Shown: in pieces, positions 11,251 through 21,190 of the stretch
Position numbering within the stretch: the first letter of the stretch is position 1
Layout of the letters: the number at the start of each line of letters is the position of its first letter
Assembly (NCBI RefSeq): GCF_003289965.1
Contig: NZ_QMBQ01000003.1
Coordinates: 248,001 to 312,000, forward strand
DNA: 64,000 nt
DNA from: Mesorhizobium atlanticum
GTDB taxonomy: Bacteria; Pseudomonadota; Alphaproteobacteria; Rhizobiales; Rhizobiaceae
Direction: 5' to 3'
Program-made: the position numbers and the translations under genes
The notes under the pieces: model-generated
The model's input: only the letters and a program-made list of their open reading frames with translations
What the model was told of the DNA's origin: nothing
Databases searched by the model: none

Positions 11251-14200
11251 TTAGACTTCTGGACCGTTGGACTTCGCGACGTTCACGAGGAACGCCTTGA
11301 ATTCCGGCGTTTGTGTATTGGCGTCCCCAACTGACGGAGTCAGCGTGTTGGCGCCGTAGCCCTTGCGTGCCTGTCCGGTGAAGCCCCAATGGATGGGGCA
11401 CCCGATCACATGCGTCGGCTTCCCGTCGACCATCAAAGGCTTGATGCGTTTGGTCACGTACGCTTTGCAGACGACGTCACCGCGTTTGGACGATACCTTC
11501 ACCCAATCGGCCTGTGCGATGCCCTTTTCCTTCGCGAGCTCCTCGCCGATCTCGACGAATTCCTCCGGCTGGAGGATGGCGTTGATCAGCGCATGCTTGG
11601 TCCAGTAGTGGAAGTGCTCGGTCAGCCGGTAGGTCGTGGCAACATAGGGGAAGTCGGATGCCGCGCCGAAACTCTCGCGGTCGTCCGCAAAAACGCGTGC
11701 TGCCGGATTGGACCGGACCTTGGGGTGCAGCACATTCTCGGCGGGCGATTCGAGCGGTTCGTAATGCTCGGGGAAGGGTCCTTCAGCCATCGTGGCGCGG
11801 GCAAACAGCCGTCCAAGGCCTTCGGCGTTCATGATGAACGGCCCGACGCCCGCTGAAGGCGCCGCCGTTGGCGGCATATCCGGGACGTCGATGCCGACCC
11901 AACGCTCGCCGTTCCATTCGATGATCGGCTTCTTCGGGTTCCAGGCCTTGCCGGCGAGATCCGCACTCGCCCGGTTATAGAGGATGCGCCGATTGGCGGG
12001 CCACGCCCAGGCCCAGCCCGGGGCAATGCCCTGATCGCGGGGGTCGGTGGTTTCCCGCCGCGCCATCTGGTTGCCCTTTTCGGTAAAGCAGCCGGTGAAG
12101 ATCCAGCAGCCGGACACGGTGGTCCCGTCATCCTTGAGCTGCGCGAAGCTGTCGAGCAACTGCCCCGCCTTGAGCGTCGCCGCGCCAGTCGTCGGATCGG
12201 TGATGTCGGCGAGCGTGCGCCCGTTCATCTCCTTGGCCAGTTCCTCGGGGTCGGGCGAGGCCGGATCGGCATAGTTCCAGGACAGGTTCATCAGTGCGTC
12301 CGAGAACGCGCCGCCCTCCTTCTGGTAGAGTTCCTTCAAGCGGCGGAAAATACCGGCCATGATCCAGATGTCGGATCGGGCTTGGCCCGGCGGTTCGGCG
12401 GCTTTCCAGTGCCATTGCAGCCAGCGCGCGGAATTCACCAGGGAGCCGTTCTCCTCTGCGAAGCAGTTGGTCGGAAGCTGGAACACCTCGGTCTGGATCG
12501 CGGCCGCATCGGACGGATTCTGCGGTCCGAAATCCTCCCAGAACCGGGAGGTTTCGGTGTCCAGCGGGTCCATCGTCACCAGGAACTTGAGCTTGCGCAG
12601 GCCGCGTCGGATCTTGCCCCGGTCGGGGAAGGCCTGGAGCGGATTGAAGCCCTGGCAGATGTAGCCGTTGATCTCGCCCTTGTTCATCATCTCGAAGGCC
12701 CGGATGATGTCGTACATCGGCAGATCCAGCTTAGGCAGCCAGTCGTAAGCCCAGTTGTTTTCGGCGCTCGCCGCCTTGCCGTAGATCGACTTCTGGAAAC
12801 TGACGAAGAATTTCCGATAATTCTGCCAGTAGCTGATCTGCCCGGGTCGCAGCGGGGTAAACTGCCGCGTCTTCATGTAATCGTTGAACGTCGCTTCCTT
12901 GTCGCTCGGCAGCGTCATGTAGCCGGGCATCTGGTTGGACAGCAGGCCGATATCCGTAAGGCCCTGGATGTTGGAATGGCCGCGCAGTGCGTTCATGCCG
13001 CCGCCGGCAACGCCGATGTTGCCGAGCAGGAGCTGAACCATGGCCATGGTGCGGATGTTCTGAGCTCCAATCGAGTGCTGCGTCCAGCCCAGCGCAAACA
13101 GCGACGTGAGCGCCTTGTCCGGCTCCGAGGTCGTTGCCAGCAGTTCGCAGACCTGCAGGAATTTGTCCTGAGGTGTGCCGGTGATGCGGGAGACCATCTC
13201 CGGCGTGTAGCGATCGACATGCTTGCGCAGCAGATTGATCACGCAGCGCGGATGCTGCCAGGTGTCGTCCACCTTGGCAAAGCCCTGGTCGTCCAGTTCG
13301 TAGTCCCAACTCGATTTGTCGTAGCTGTGCGTTTCCTCGTTATAGCCGGTGAACAGGCCGTCCTGGAACCCGAACTCCTCCTTCGCGATCAGGCCGGCAT
13401 TGGTGAAGGCGCGCACGTAGTCGTGCTGGATCTTGTCCTTCTCCAGCAGATAGCGGATGAGGCCGCTCAGGAAGGCAATGTCGGTGCCGGGGCGGATTGG
13501 CGCATAGAGATCCGCGACCGATGCGGTGCGCGTGAAGCGCGGGTCGACCACGACGAGCTTGGCGCCGTTCTCGATCTTGGCTTCGATGACCCATTTGAAG
13601 CCGCACGGATGCGCTTCGGCGGCATTGCCACCCATCACGATCACCACGTTGGCATTCTTGATATCCTGCCAGGTGTTTGTCATTGCGCCGCGACCGAATG
13701 TTGGAGCCAGACTGGCCACCGTCGGTCCGTGTCAGACACGCGCCTGGTTGTCGAACACCACCATGCCGAGAGAGCGGGCCACCTTCCAGGTCAGAAAGGC
13801 GGTTTCGCTGGAGGACGCCGATGCTGCCAGCATGCCGACGCTTGTCCAGCGGTTGACGGTCACCCCCTCCTTGTTTTTGGCGATGAAATTCTTGTCTCGG
13901 TCGTCCTTCATCAACCGGGCAATGCGGTCCAGCGCGAAATCCCAGCTGACTTCCTTGAACTCACCGGCCCCTGCTGCTCGATAGCGCGGTGCGGTCAGGC
14001 GAGTCGGCGCGTGGACGATGTCCAGCAGTGCCGACCCCTTCGGGCACAGCGTGCCGCGATTGACCGGATGGTCCGGGTCGCCTTCGATATGGATGATGTT
14101 CGAATGCGCATTCTTGGCACGATCTCCCATGCTGTAGATCAGGATGCCGCAGGCAACGGAGCAATAGGTGCAGGTGTTGCGGGTTTCCTTGGCCGCGGCC

Positions 14201-14325
14201 AGCTTGAAGGCACGCACGGACGAGGCTAGTGCTTCGCCCACATGGCCGAAGCCCAGCGCGCCCATCCCGGAGGCCGCCAGCCCAGCGGCCGTCAGCTTGA
14301 TGAAACCTCGACGATTCACGTTCAT
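11251..14325 (-). CDS. fdhG: Selenocysteine-containing formate dehydrogenase major subunit
   Basis: This 1024-residue molybdenum bis-MGD enzyme oxidises formate to CO2. The N-terminus has a Tat signal (NRRGFIK then a hydrophobic stretch), followed by the [4Fe-4S] site CTYCSVAC...CPKG near residues 50-95. The reading frame crosses one in-frame TGA at 13734-13732 (residue 198) in the context [19 protein letters not shown]. This is the active-site environment of E. coli FdnG (Sec196). A SECIS-like hairpin follows 11 nt later. The ATG at 14325 has GGGAGG upstream; an ATG eight codons earlier is less likely. Automated gene calling would split this into two ORFs (14325-13732 and 13719-11251), but it is one gene. 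Confidence 0.96.
13703..13720 (-). promoter_or_regulatory. Bacterial SECIS hairpin in fdhG mRNA
   Basis: The mRNA GGUGGCCAGUCUGGCUCC folds into a stem of GG/CC, a bulged U and then GGCC paired with GGCU (one G-U wobble), with an apical loop AGUCU. The bulged U and the GU in the loop are the features E. coli SelB recognises. It begins 11 nt after the UGA, the canonical spacing. Confidence 0.85.
13732..13734 (-). other. Selenocysteine codon UGA in fdhG (Sec198)
   Basis: The TGA lies between conserved active-site residues (QARV before, HGPT after), in frame with both halves. All four sel genes are present in the window, and a SECIS hairpin follows. A cysteine codon occupies this place in non-selenium homologues. 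Confidence 0.95.
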
Positions 14326-14345
14326 TGCCTTGCCTCCCAGACCGT

Positions 14346-14651
14346 TCAAAAGAGATCGTGTCCGGCGCTAACCGGGTACGATCCGTCAAATGCCAACCGC
14401 GTCGGTGAGAGATGATCGTCTAACAAGAGCGCTCTCCCATTGGTGTGCGTCGTCTTGTTGCGGCGCTGCCCGCGCCGCCTCGATTGTTCGAACGATAACA
14501 CTCGCCCACTGCAGCGTCCACGCCGAACCGAATTCTCCGCTGCCGCCGGGGCACCGGCCGGTACGCTCCGACCAGGCACGTCTTGTGACTTCAAGCGCCG
14601 CTCAGGCGGATCGCTTGCACCGGCGCGACGAGAAAAACCCGGTCCCACCAT
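14346..14651 (-). CDS. Candidate leader ORF upstream of fdhG, 101 aa
   Basis: The predicted sigma-54 transcript starts near 14685, so fdhG would have a leader of about 360 nt. Inside it, an ATG at 14651 follows an AGGAGGA ribosome-binding site ten bases upstream, opening a 101-codon frame that stops 20 bp before the fdhG ATG. The product is Arg- and Ser-rich with no membrane segment or motif I recognise. It could be a real small gene, or a leader whose translation influences fdhG expression. Composition alone does not prove coding. Confidence 0.4.
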   Translation of the reverse strand: MVGPGFSRRAGASDPPERRLKSQDVPGRSVPAGAPAAAENSVRRGRCSGRVLSFEQSRRRGQRRNKTTHTNGRALLLDDHLSPTRLAFDGSYPVSAGHDLF

Positions 14652-14695
14652 TCTTCGCTTGTCCTCCTGGTGTCTCCTCCTTGTGGAGGTTAGCT

Positions 14696-14712
14696 TGCAA
14701 CGGATGTGCCAA
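14696..14712 (-). promoter_or_regulatory. Sigma-54 promoter of the fdhGHI-fdhE-selD operon
   Basis: Read on the minus strand, TTGGCACA-TCCG-TTGCA differs from the RpoN consensus TTGGCACG-N4-TTGCW at one -24 box position. The invariant GG and GC have the standard spacing. The predicted start is near 14685. Confidence 0.82.
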
Positions 14713-14765
14713 ATTCGACCTTGCAAAAAAATCAAAGGGTTACGGGTCGACTTCCGTCGGTATCC

Positions 14766-14778
14766 GGACAAACTGTCC
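14766..14778. promoter_or_regulatory. Palindromic upstream activator site C1
   Basis: GGACAAACTGTCC is a perfect 5+5 palindrome, centred about 60 bp upstream of the -24 element of the fdh promoter. Confidence 0.72.
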
Positions 14779-14788
14779 TGACAGCCCC

Positions 14789-14801
14789 GGACAAATTATC
14801 C
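14789..14801. promoter_or_regulatory. Palindromic upstream activator site C2
   Basis: GGACAAATTATCC matches GGACA-N3-TGTCC with one mismatch. It is 23 bp from C1, the same spacing as pairs A and D. Confidence 0.68.
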
Positions 14802-14857
14802 GTGCCCAGCCAATCCGGCGGCGCATCTGCCGCCCCTGGCTTGTGCACTGCCGCCCG

Positions 14858-15901
14858 TCATGTCCTGAACAGCCCGCGATTGCCGAACAGCGGCGAGCGC
14901 TCAGCGATGCTGCCGGGCTCGGTATGGTAGCGGGCAATGCGCGCGACCTCGTCGGCAGCGCCAAACACCAACGGCACGCGCTGATGCAGGTCCTCCGGCT
15001 CTATATCCAGAATGCGGTCCACCGCGTCTGTTGCGCTGCCGCCGGCCTGCTCCAGCAGGATTGCGATCGGATTGGCCTCGTAGACGAGGCGCAGGCGGCC
15101 CTTCGCGTAACCGGTCCGCTTGTCGCCTGGATAGAGGAAGACGCCGCCGCGAACCAGAATTCTCCAGGTCTCTGCCACCAGCGACGCGACCCAGCGCATG
15201 TTGAAGTCCCTGCCGCGAGGACCATCCGTGCCCTTGAGGCAGTCGTCGACATACACCCGGACCGCATCGTTCCAGTGGCGATAGTTGGAGGCGTTGATGG
15301 CGAACTCCCGTACCTCGGTCTCGACACTGAAGTTTTCGTAGACCTGGAAGAACGTTCGCGCCGCGGGTGAGAAGACGAAGCCCTGCGTGCCATTGCCGAG
15401 CGTCAGCACCAGCGCGAACTGCGGCCCATAGATGAAGAAGCCGGCGGCAATCTGCCTGCTGCCTGGCTGCAGGAACGACGCGGCCAGATCGGCGTCCGGT
15501 CCGGTGATCGCCGGGAGGATAGAGAATATTGTGCCGATCGAGACGTTGGCATCGATGTTGGACGAACCGTCCAGCGGGTCGATAGCCAGCGCCAGCGGGG
15601 CAGAGGCCTTCAGGCGGATCGGCGCATCCTGTTCCTCGGAGGCGTAGAGCGCCACAGGCGCAAGGCGCGCCGCTTCCAAAAAGGCGTTGTCGGCAAAGAC
15701 GTCGAGGGCACGCTGGACGTCGCCGCCGGCATTGGTATCGCCCTTCGAGGCGAGATCGCCCGCCGCGGCAAAACAGATCTGGCTTTGGATCTTCAGCGCG
15801 GCGGCGGCCAGCGTCCGCACGGTCTCGGCGACCGCTCGAGACCGGTCATCTCCCGTCTTGTCGTAAGCGGAAAGGAATTCATCCAGGGTCGACAGGCTCA
15901 T
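14858..15901 (-). CDS. cbbF: Class I fructose-1,6-bisphosphatase
   Basis: This 347-residue enzyme hydrolyses fructose-1,6-bisphosphate in the Calvin cycle and gluconeogenesis. It has the metal and substrate motif [10 protein letters not shown], the acidic EEQD upstream, and the class I substrate pocket near [14 protein letters not shown]. It is on the minus strand downstream of cbbR. The 136-bp gap holds a copy of the AT-rich CbbR-type operator found before prk, so it is probably transcribed from its own CbbR-controlled promoter. Confidence 0.95.
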   Translation of the reverse strand: MSLSTLDEFLSAYDKTGDDRSRAVAETVRTLAAAALKIQSQICFAAAGDLASKGDTNAGGDVQRALDVFADNAFLEAARLAPVALYASEEQDAPIRLKASAPLALAIDPLDGSSNIDANVSIGTIFSILPAITGPDADLAASFLQPGSRQIAAGFFIYGPQFALVLTLGNGTQGFVFSPAARTFFQVYENFSVETEVREFAINASNYRHWNDAVRVYVDDCLKGTDGPRGRDFNMRWVASLVAETWRILVRGGVFLYPGDKRTGYAKGRLRLVYEANPIAILLEQAGGSATDAVDRILDIEPEDLHQRVPLVFGAADEVARIARYHTEPGSIAERSPLFGNRGLFRT

Positions 15902-15970
15902 GTGTCCGCTCCTCCCTTGCGCGGCGCCGACATCGCATCGGACCTGTGGTGAGTAAGCAGAGCGCGGATG

Positions 15971-16016
15971 GCAAAGTAAACTTTAATTAAGTTATGCTCT
16001 CAGTAAAAAAATCTTA
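15971..16016 (-). promoter_or_regulatory. Putative CbbR operator/promoter region of fbp
   Basis: Read on the minus strand, this AT-rich block aligns base for base over most of its length with 16979-17025 upstream of prk. Shared parts include TAAGAT.TTTTTACTG, TAATTAAA and TTTACTTTGC. Each copy has the same orientation relative to the gene it precedes. LysR-type binding is inferred. Confidence 0.7.
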
Positions 16017-16037
16017 TCGGATGTGCACGCGTTTGCG

Positions 16038-16970
16038 TCAGTCGGCGGAATAGAGCTGCCTGACGAGCGGAAGGTAACCCGCACCCTTTCGGCCAAGGAA
16101 CTCTTCGAAGGCAACCATGGCCGGCGTCACTGCGCGGTCGGCGCGGCTGACGGCAAACCATTGGCGGCGGATCGGCAATCCGACGACGTCAAGCAGCGCG
16201 AGTCGGCCGGCGTCGACTTCCCAGGAAACCGTGTGGGCGGAAATGAAGGCAACGCCGAGCCCCGCCATCACGGCTTGCTTGATGGTCTCGTTGGAGTCCA
16301 TTTCCGTGCCTGGATCATCAAGCCGGCCCGGAATCTCTGCCAGGAAATGCTCGAAGGAAATGCGCGTGCCGGAGCCTCGCTCCCGGACGATGAAGTGCTC
16401 GCGCGCGATTTCCTCCTTCGAGATGTCGCGCTTGCCGGCGAGGGGATGGTCGGGAGCGGCGACGACGACCAGCGGATGATCGCCGAACAGCGTCGACCGC
16501 ACCGGCAGATCGCGCGGCGGCCGGCCCATCAGGACCACATCGGCGCGGTGGTTCTTCAGGCTGTCTATGGTTTCGGCCCGGTTGCCGATGATGAGCTTCA
16601 TGTCGACGCCGGGATAGTCGTGCATGAAGCCGGCAAAGAGCCTTGAGGCAAAGTACTTGGCCGTCGAGACGGCGCCGACGACCAGGCTGCCCTTGCGTAC
16701 GCCCCTGATGGCGGCAATGTCGTCGGCAAGCACGCGCAGCCTTTCCTCGATCGTTTGTGCCGCGTCGATGAAGGCGAGGCCTGCGGCGGTCGGCCGCATG
16801 CCTTCCGACGTGCGGTCGAACAGAGCGACGCCGGCCTCGTCCTCGACTTGCTTGAGCTGCAGCGTCACGGCCGGAGCGGTGAGCCGCAACGCCTTGGCGG
16901 CGCTTACGATTTTGCCGTGTTCCTGGATCGCTGTCAGGGCCCTGAGCTGGCGCAGAGTAATGTTCTTCAT
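16038..16970 (-). CDS. cbbR: LysR-type transcriptional regulator of the cbb operon
   Basis: This 310-residue protein has an N-terminal winged helix-turn-helix (RQLRALTAIQEHGKIVSAAK to TLQLKQVEDEAG) and a C-terminal periplasmic-binding-protein-like effector domain. It is divergent from the prk-led operon, and its ATG lies 8 bp from the shared AT-rich operator. This is the classic CbbR arrangement, in which the regulator activates the cbb genes and represses itself. A second operator copy precedes fbp. Confidence 0.92.
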   Translation of the reverse strand: MKNITLRQLRALTAIQEHGKIVSAAKALRLTAPAVTLQLKQVEDEAGVALFDRTSEGMRPTAAGLAFIDAAQTIEERLRVLADDIAAIRGVRKGSLVVGAVSTAKYFASRLFAGFMHDYPGVDMKLIIGNRAETIDSLKNHRADVVLMGRPPRDLPVRSTLFGDHPLVVVAAPDHPLAGKRDISKEEIAREHFIVRERGSGTRISFEHFLAEIPGRLDDPGTEMDSNETIKQAVMAGLGVAFISAHTVSWEVDAGRLALLDVVGLPIRRQWFAVSRADRAVTPAMVAFEEFLGRKGAGYLPLVRQLYSAD

Positions 16971-16978
16971 GCCGCATA

Positions 16979-17025
16979 GTAAGATATTTTTACTGGATAG
17001 GTAAAGTAATTAAATTTTACTTTGC
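16979..17025 (+). promoter_or_regulatory. Putative CbbR operator/promoter region of the cbb operon
   Basis: This AT-rich, partly palindromic block between cbbR and the cbb operon contains overlapping TTTTAC/GTAAAG half-sites in the T-N11-A style of LysR regulators. A near copy precedes fbp at 15971-16016. Confidence 0.72.
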
Positions 17026-17100
17026 TCGCTCGTCGGTGCTTACTCCTGAGCACGAGGACCCGGCACTGCCCGAGCTCCTCGATGGGAGGAGAAATAAACG

Positions 17101-17256
17101 ATGAGCACGCTGCCTCACGACGTCCTGCTTGTCTGCAAGCGGACACTCGCAACCGCGCCAATAGCCAAGGCCTTGTCGGTCCTTGGCCGCTTCGAACGGT
17201 CGAACATCGCCGGGCGCATGTCGCTCGCCGACCATCGCCGCCTGCGCCAAGCTTGA
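17101..17256 (+). CDS. Small ORF at the head of the cbb operon, 51 aa
   Basis: An ATG with a strong GGGAGGAG ribosome-binding site opens a 51-codon frame that ends 9 bp before the prk ATG. The product begins MSTLPHDVLLVCKRTLATAP. I recognise no family. Its position as first translated frame after the CbbR operator, and the good initiation signal, support translation. It could be a small protein, a leader peptide or a remnant of a longer gene. Confidence 0.5.
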   Translation: MSTLPHDVLLVCKRTLATAPIAKALSVLGRFERSNIAGRMSLADHRRLRQA

Positions 17257-17265
17257 GGATTCGTC

Positions 17266-18138
17266 ATGTCGGCCAAGCACCCAGTCATTTCGATCACGGG
17301 ATCGTCCGGAGCAGGGACCACCTCCGTGAAGCGCATCTTCGAGCTGATCTTCCGCCGCGAGGAGATCAAGGCCGCCTTCATCGAGGGCGACGCTTTCCAC
17401 CGCTACGACCGCGAGGCGATGAAGAAGAAGGTCGCCGAGGAGGAGAAGCGGGGGAATCCGAACTACACCCACTTCCACGTCGAAGCGAACGAGCTGGAGA
17501 CGCTGCAGGAGATCTTCGAAGAGTACGGCCGCACAGGCACCGGCAGGACGCGCACCTACGTCCACGACGCAGAGGAGGAGAAGCTCTACGGCAACCCGCC
17601 CGGCACCTTCACCGCCTGGCGCGAATTCGAGCCCAGCGACCTGCTGTTTTACGAGGGCCTGCATGGCTGCGTGGTGACCGAGAAGATCAACCTGGCAAAG
17701 TATGCCGATCTCAAGATTGGGGTCGTGCCGGTGATCAATCTCGAATGGATCCAGAAGATCCATCGCGACCGGGCGACGCGCGGCTACTCCACCGAGGCCG
17801 TCATGGACGTGATCCTGCGGCGGATGCCCGACTACACGCGCTACATCGTGCCGCAGTTCTCGCAGACCAACATCAACTTCCAGCGCGTGCCGATCGTCGA
17901 CACGTCAAATCCGTTCATCGCCCGCTGGATCCCGACGCCGGATGAATCGATGCTGGTGATCCGTTTCGCCAATCCGCGCGGCATCGACTTCCCGTACCTG
18001 CTGTCGATGATCCACGACAGCTTCATGTCGCGGGCCAATTCCATCGTCGTGCCGGGCAACAAGCTCGACCTGGCCATGCAGCTCATTTTAACGCCGCTCA
18101 TCATGCAGCTGATCGAGCGCAAGCGGCGCACATCGTGA
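17266..18138 (+). CDS. cbbP: Phosphoribulokinase
   Basis: This 290-residue proteobacterial class phosphoribulokinase phosphorylates ribulose-5-phosphate to ribulose-1,5-bisphosphate, the RuBisCO substrate. The P-loop variant GSSGAGTTS lies at residues 12-20, followed by the catalytic region [10 protein letters not shown]. The length fits the roughly 290-residue bacterial form. It is the first large gene of the cbb operon; tkt follows 11 bp later. Confidence 0.97.
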   Translation: MSAKHPVISITGSSGAGTTSVKRIFELIFRREEIKAAFIEGDAFHRYDREAMKKKVAEEEKRGNPNYTHFHVEANELETLQEIFEEYGRTGTGRTRTYVHDAEEEKLYGNPPGTFTAWREFEPSDLLFYEGLHGCVVTEKINLAKYADLKIGVVPVINLEWIQKIHRDRATRGYSTEAVMDVILRRMPDYTRYIVPQFSQTNINFQRVPIVDTSNPFIARWIPTPDESMLVIRFANPRGIDFPYLLSMIHDSFMSRANSIVVPGNKLDLAMQLILTPLIMQLIERKRRTS

Positions 18139-18149
18139 GGGAGGAAGCC

Positions 18150-20180
18150 ATGAGCAGACAAGCAGCAGTCAAGGACGCAGCAGTCAAGGACGCGGGAACG
18201 GCAGTCGTCTCCGAACGCGATATGGCCAACGCCATCCGGGCGCTGGCGATGGATGCGGTGCAGAAGGCCAATTCCGGCCACCCCGGCATGCCTATGGGCA
18301 TGGCCGACGCCGCAACTGTGCTTTTCGACAGGTTCATCAAGCTCGATCCGTCGAAGCCGGACTGGCCCGACCGCGACCGCTTCGTGCTCTCCGCCGGTCA
18401 TGGCTCGATGCTGCAATACGCACTGCATTACCTCATCGGCTATGACGACATGCCGATCGAGCAGCTGATGCGGTTCCGCCAGCTTGGCAGCCGCACCGCC
18501 GGCCATCCGGAATACGGCCATGCCAAGGGCATCGAGACCACTACCGGCCCGCTCGGCCAGGGCATCTCGACCGCCGTCGGCATGGCGCTCGCCGAGCGCA
18601 TGATGGCGACCCGCTTCGGCGCCGATCTCGTCGACCACTACACCTATGTGATCGCCGGCGACGGGTGCCTGCAGGAAGGCATTTCGCACGAGGCGATCGA
18701 CCTCGCCGGCCATCTCAGGCTGAACCGGCTGATCGTCCTTTGGGACGACAATGCAATCTCGATTGACGGCCCGACGACGCTCTCGACCTCGACGGATCAG
18801 CTGGCGCGCTTTGCCGCCGCCGGCTGGAGCGTCACCCGCGTCGACGGCCACGACATGGAGGCAGTAGCGGACGCGATCGAAAAGGCCCGCCGCTCCGACA
18901 AGCCGTCGCTGATCGCCTGCAAGACCGTGATCGGCAAGGGAGCTCCCAATCTCGGCGGCTCGGAAAAGACGCATGGCGCCCCTTTGGGCGAAGCGGAAAT
19001 CGCCGCCACGCGTGAAAACATTGGTTGGCCCTACAAGCCCTTTGAAGTGCCGCCCGACATCCTCGTTGCCTGGCGCGACATTGCCGAACGGGGACGGGTC
19101 GACCGCTTGGCCTGGGAAAAGCGACTGGCCGCCTCGCCGCAGCGCCAGTCGTTCGAGGCCGCCATCGCCGGCCGGCTGCCGGACGGCGTCTTCGACGCGC
19201 TCGCGGCGTTCCGGAAGGCGCATATCGAGGCTGCCACCAAGGTCGCCACTCGCAAGGCGTCGGAAATGGCGCTGGGGGTCATCAACGAGGCCACCGATCT
19301 GACCATCGGCGGCTCGGCCGATCTCACCCATTCCAACCTGACGATCACCAAAGGCATGGAGCGCATCCTGCCCGGCGACTATGCCGGCGATTACGTGCAC
19401 TACGGCATTCGCGAGCACGGCATGGCAGCCGCCATGAATGGCATCGCGCTGCACGGCGGCTTCGTCCCCTATGGCGGCACGTTCCTCTGTTTCGCCGACT
19501 ATGCGCGCGGCGCCATGCGGCTCTCGGCACTGATGGGGCAGCGCGTCATCTATGTGATGACGCACGATTCCATCGGTCTCGGCGAGGACGGTCCCACGCA
19601 CCAGCCGATCGAGCATCTGGCAATGCTGCGCGCCACGCCGAACCTCAACGTCTTCCGCCCGGCCGATATCATTGAGACGGCGGAATGCTGGGAGCTTGCC
19701 TTGCAGGAGCGGGACCGCCCGAGCGTCCTGGTCCTGTCGCGCCAGAACCTGCCGATGCTGCGGCAGGCCTACACGGTCGACAATCTTTCGGCGCGCGGCG
19801 CCTATGTCCTGCGCGAGCCCGCCGGCCGGCGCGACGTGACGCTGATCGCCACCGGCTCAGAGGTCGAGATCGCGGTGTCCGCCGCCGAAAAGCTCAAGAC
19901 CGAGCACGGCCTGGCCGCGGCGGTCGTCTCCATGCCGTGCTGGGAACTGTTCGAGGAACAGGACTCCGCCTACCGCGCCAAGGTGCTGGGCTCCGCGCCG
20001 CGCGTGGCCGTGGAGGCCGCCGCCCGCCTCGGCTGGGATCGCTGGATCGGCGACAACGGCGCCTTCATCGGCATGACCGGCTTCGGCGCCAGCGCGCCTG
20101 CTCCGGATCTTTACCGCCATTTCGGCATCACACCAGAGGCCGTGGTCGACGCGGCGCTCCAGCTCACCGGGAAGGAATAA
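18150..20180 (+). CDS. cbbT: Transketolase
   Basis: This 676-residue thiamine-diphosphate enzyme interconverts sugar phosphates in the Calvin cycle. The ThDP-binding [13 protein letters not shown] motif lies near residues 170-182, and the pyrimidine domain is recognisable ([14 protein letters not shown]). The ATG at 18150 has GGAGG upstream. The N-terminus contains a small tandem repeat ([11 protein letters not shown]) encoded by a direct DNA repeat. It belongs to the cbb operon; another transketolase may exist elsewhere in the genome. Confidence 0.96.
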   Translation: MSRQAAVKDAAVKDAGTAVVSERDMANAIRALAMDAVQKANSGHPGMPMGMADAATVLFDRFIKLDPSKPDWPDRDRFVLSAGHGSMLQYALHYLIGYDDMPIEQLMRFRQLGSRTAGHPEYGHAKGIETTTGPLGQGISTAVGMALAERMMATRFGADLVDHYTYVIAGDGCLQEGISHEAIDLAGHLRLNRLIVLWDDNAISIDGPTTLSTSTDQLARFAAAGWSVTRVDGHDMEAVADAIEKARRSDKPSLIACKTVIGKGAPNLGGSEKTHGAPLGEAEIAATRENIGWPYKPFEVPPDILVAWRDIAERGRVDRLAWEKRLAASPQRQSFEAAIAGRLPDGVFDALAAFRKAHIEAATKVATRKASEMALGVINEATDLTIGGSADLTHSNLTITKGMERILPGDYAGDYVHYGIREHGMAAAMNGIALHGGFVPYGGTFLCFADYARGAMRLSALMGQRVIYVMTHDSIGLGEDGPTHQPIEHLAMLRATPNLNVFRPADIIETAECWELALQERDRPSVLVLSRQNLPMLRQAYTVDNLSARGAYVLREPAGRRDVTLIATGSEVEIAVSAAEKLKTEHGLAAAVVSMPCWELFEEQDSAYRAKVLGSAPRVAVEAAARLGWDRWIGDNGAFIGMTGFGASAPAPDLYRHFGITPEAVVDAALQLTGKE

Positions 20181-20185
20181 TTCAC

Positions 20186-21190
20186 ATGGTCCGCGTCGCC
20201 ATCAATGGATTCGGCCGCATCGGCCGCAACGTCGTCCGCGCCATCTACGAGAGCGGCCGCAAGGACATCGACGTGGTCGCGATCAATGATCTCGGGCCGG
20301 TCGAGTTCAACGCGCATCTGCTACGTTACGACAGCGTCCACGGGCGCTTCCCATCCGAGGTCAAGGTCGAGGGCGATACGATCACGGTCGGGTCAGATAC
20401 CTTCAAGGTGTTCGCCGAGCGCGACCCGGCAAACCTGCGCTGGCGCGATCTCGGCGTCGATGTCGTGCTCGAATGCACCGGTATCTTCACCTCGAAGGAG
20501 AAGGCTTCCGCGCATCTGACCGCCGGCGCCAAGCGGGTGCTGGTCTCCGCGCCGGCCGACGGCGCCGACCTTACCGTCGTCTTCGGCGTCAACCACGACA
20601 AAATCACCAGCAACGACATCGTCGTCTCGAACGCGTCGTGCACGACCAACTGCCTTGCGCCGGTGGCCAAGGTTCTCAACGACGCCTTCGGCATCGAACG
20701 CGGCTTCATGACGACGGTACATTCCTATACCGGCGACCAGCCGACGCTGGACACCATGCACAAGGACCTCTATCGCGCCCGCGCCGCCGCCCTATCCATG
20801 ATCCCGACTTCGACGGGCGCGGCCAAGGCGGTGGGTCTGGTGCTGCCGGAGCTGAAAGGCAAGCTCGACGGCGTGGCGATCCGGGTACCCACCCCGAACG
20901 TCTCGGTGGTCGACTTCAAGTTCGTGCCGAAGCGCAAGGTGACCGCGGAAGATGTCAACGCGGCGCTGGTGGCGGCAGCCGATGGCCCGCTGAAGGGCAT
21001 CCTCGCCTACACGAACGACAAGCTGGTTTCGTCCGACCTCAACCACGATCCGCATTCGTCGACCTTCGCGCTCGACCAGACCAAGGTGATCGACGGTCAG
21101 CTCGTGCGCGTCATGTCCTGGTACGACAACGAGTGGGGCTTCTCCAGCCGCATGGCCGACACCGCCGTTGCCATGGGGAGGGTGCTATGA
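20186..21190 (+). CDS. cbbG: Glyceraldehyde-3-phosphate dehydrogenase
   Basis: This 334-residue GAPDH has the NAD(P)-binding [15 protein letters not shown]-terminus and the catalytic Cys in [12 protein letters not shown]. In the Calvin cycle it reduces 1,3-bisphosphoglycerate. Its stop overlaps the pgk start (ATGA at 21187-21190). Asp in INDLG at the end of the second strand is typical of NAD preference, which is common for bacterial enzymes of this type. Confidence 0.96.
   Translation: MVRVAINGFGRIGRNVVRAIYESGRKDIDVVAINDLGPVEFNAHLLRYDSVHGRFPSEVKVEGDTITVGSDTFKVFAERDPANLRWRDLGVDVVLECTGIFTSKEKASAHLTAGAKRVLVSAPADGADLTVVFGVNHDKITSNDIVVSNASCTTNCLAPVAKVLNDAFGIERGFMTTVHSYTGDQPTLDTMHKDLYRARAAALSMIPTSTGAAKAVGLVLPELKGKLDGVAIRVPTPNVSVVDFKFVPKRKVTAEDVNAALVAAADGPLKGILAYTNDKLVSSDLNHDPHSSTFALDQTKVIDGQLVRVMSWYDNEWGFSSRMADTAVAMGRVL

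Larger units (their letters stand above)
14350..14857. promoter_or_regulatory. Intergenic region between fdhG and fbp
   Basis: About 500 bp between the fdhG start and the fbp stop. It contains the candidate leader ORF, a minus-strand sigma-54 promoter (14696-14712) and the palindrome pair C1/C2 (14766-14801). Nothing else was recognised. Confidence 0.75.

Noticed and set aside
12382-14229. Long plus-strand open frame opposite fdhG
   Set aside because: It is antisense to a well-supported gene, reflects high-GC codon bias, and its translation resembles no family.
13719-14349. fdhG split into two genes or a pseudogene with a premature stop
   Set aside because: The TGA lies at the exact active-site selenocysteine position, both sides are conserved and in frame, a SECIS hairpin follows, and selABCD are present.
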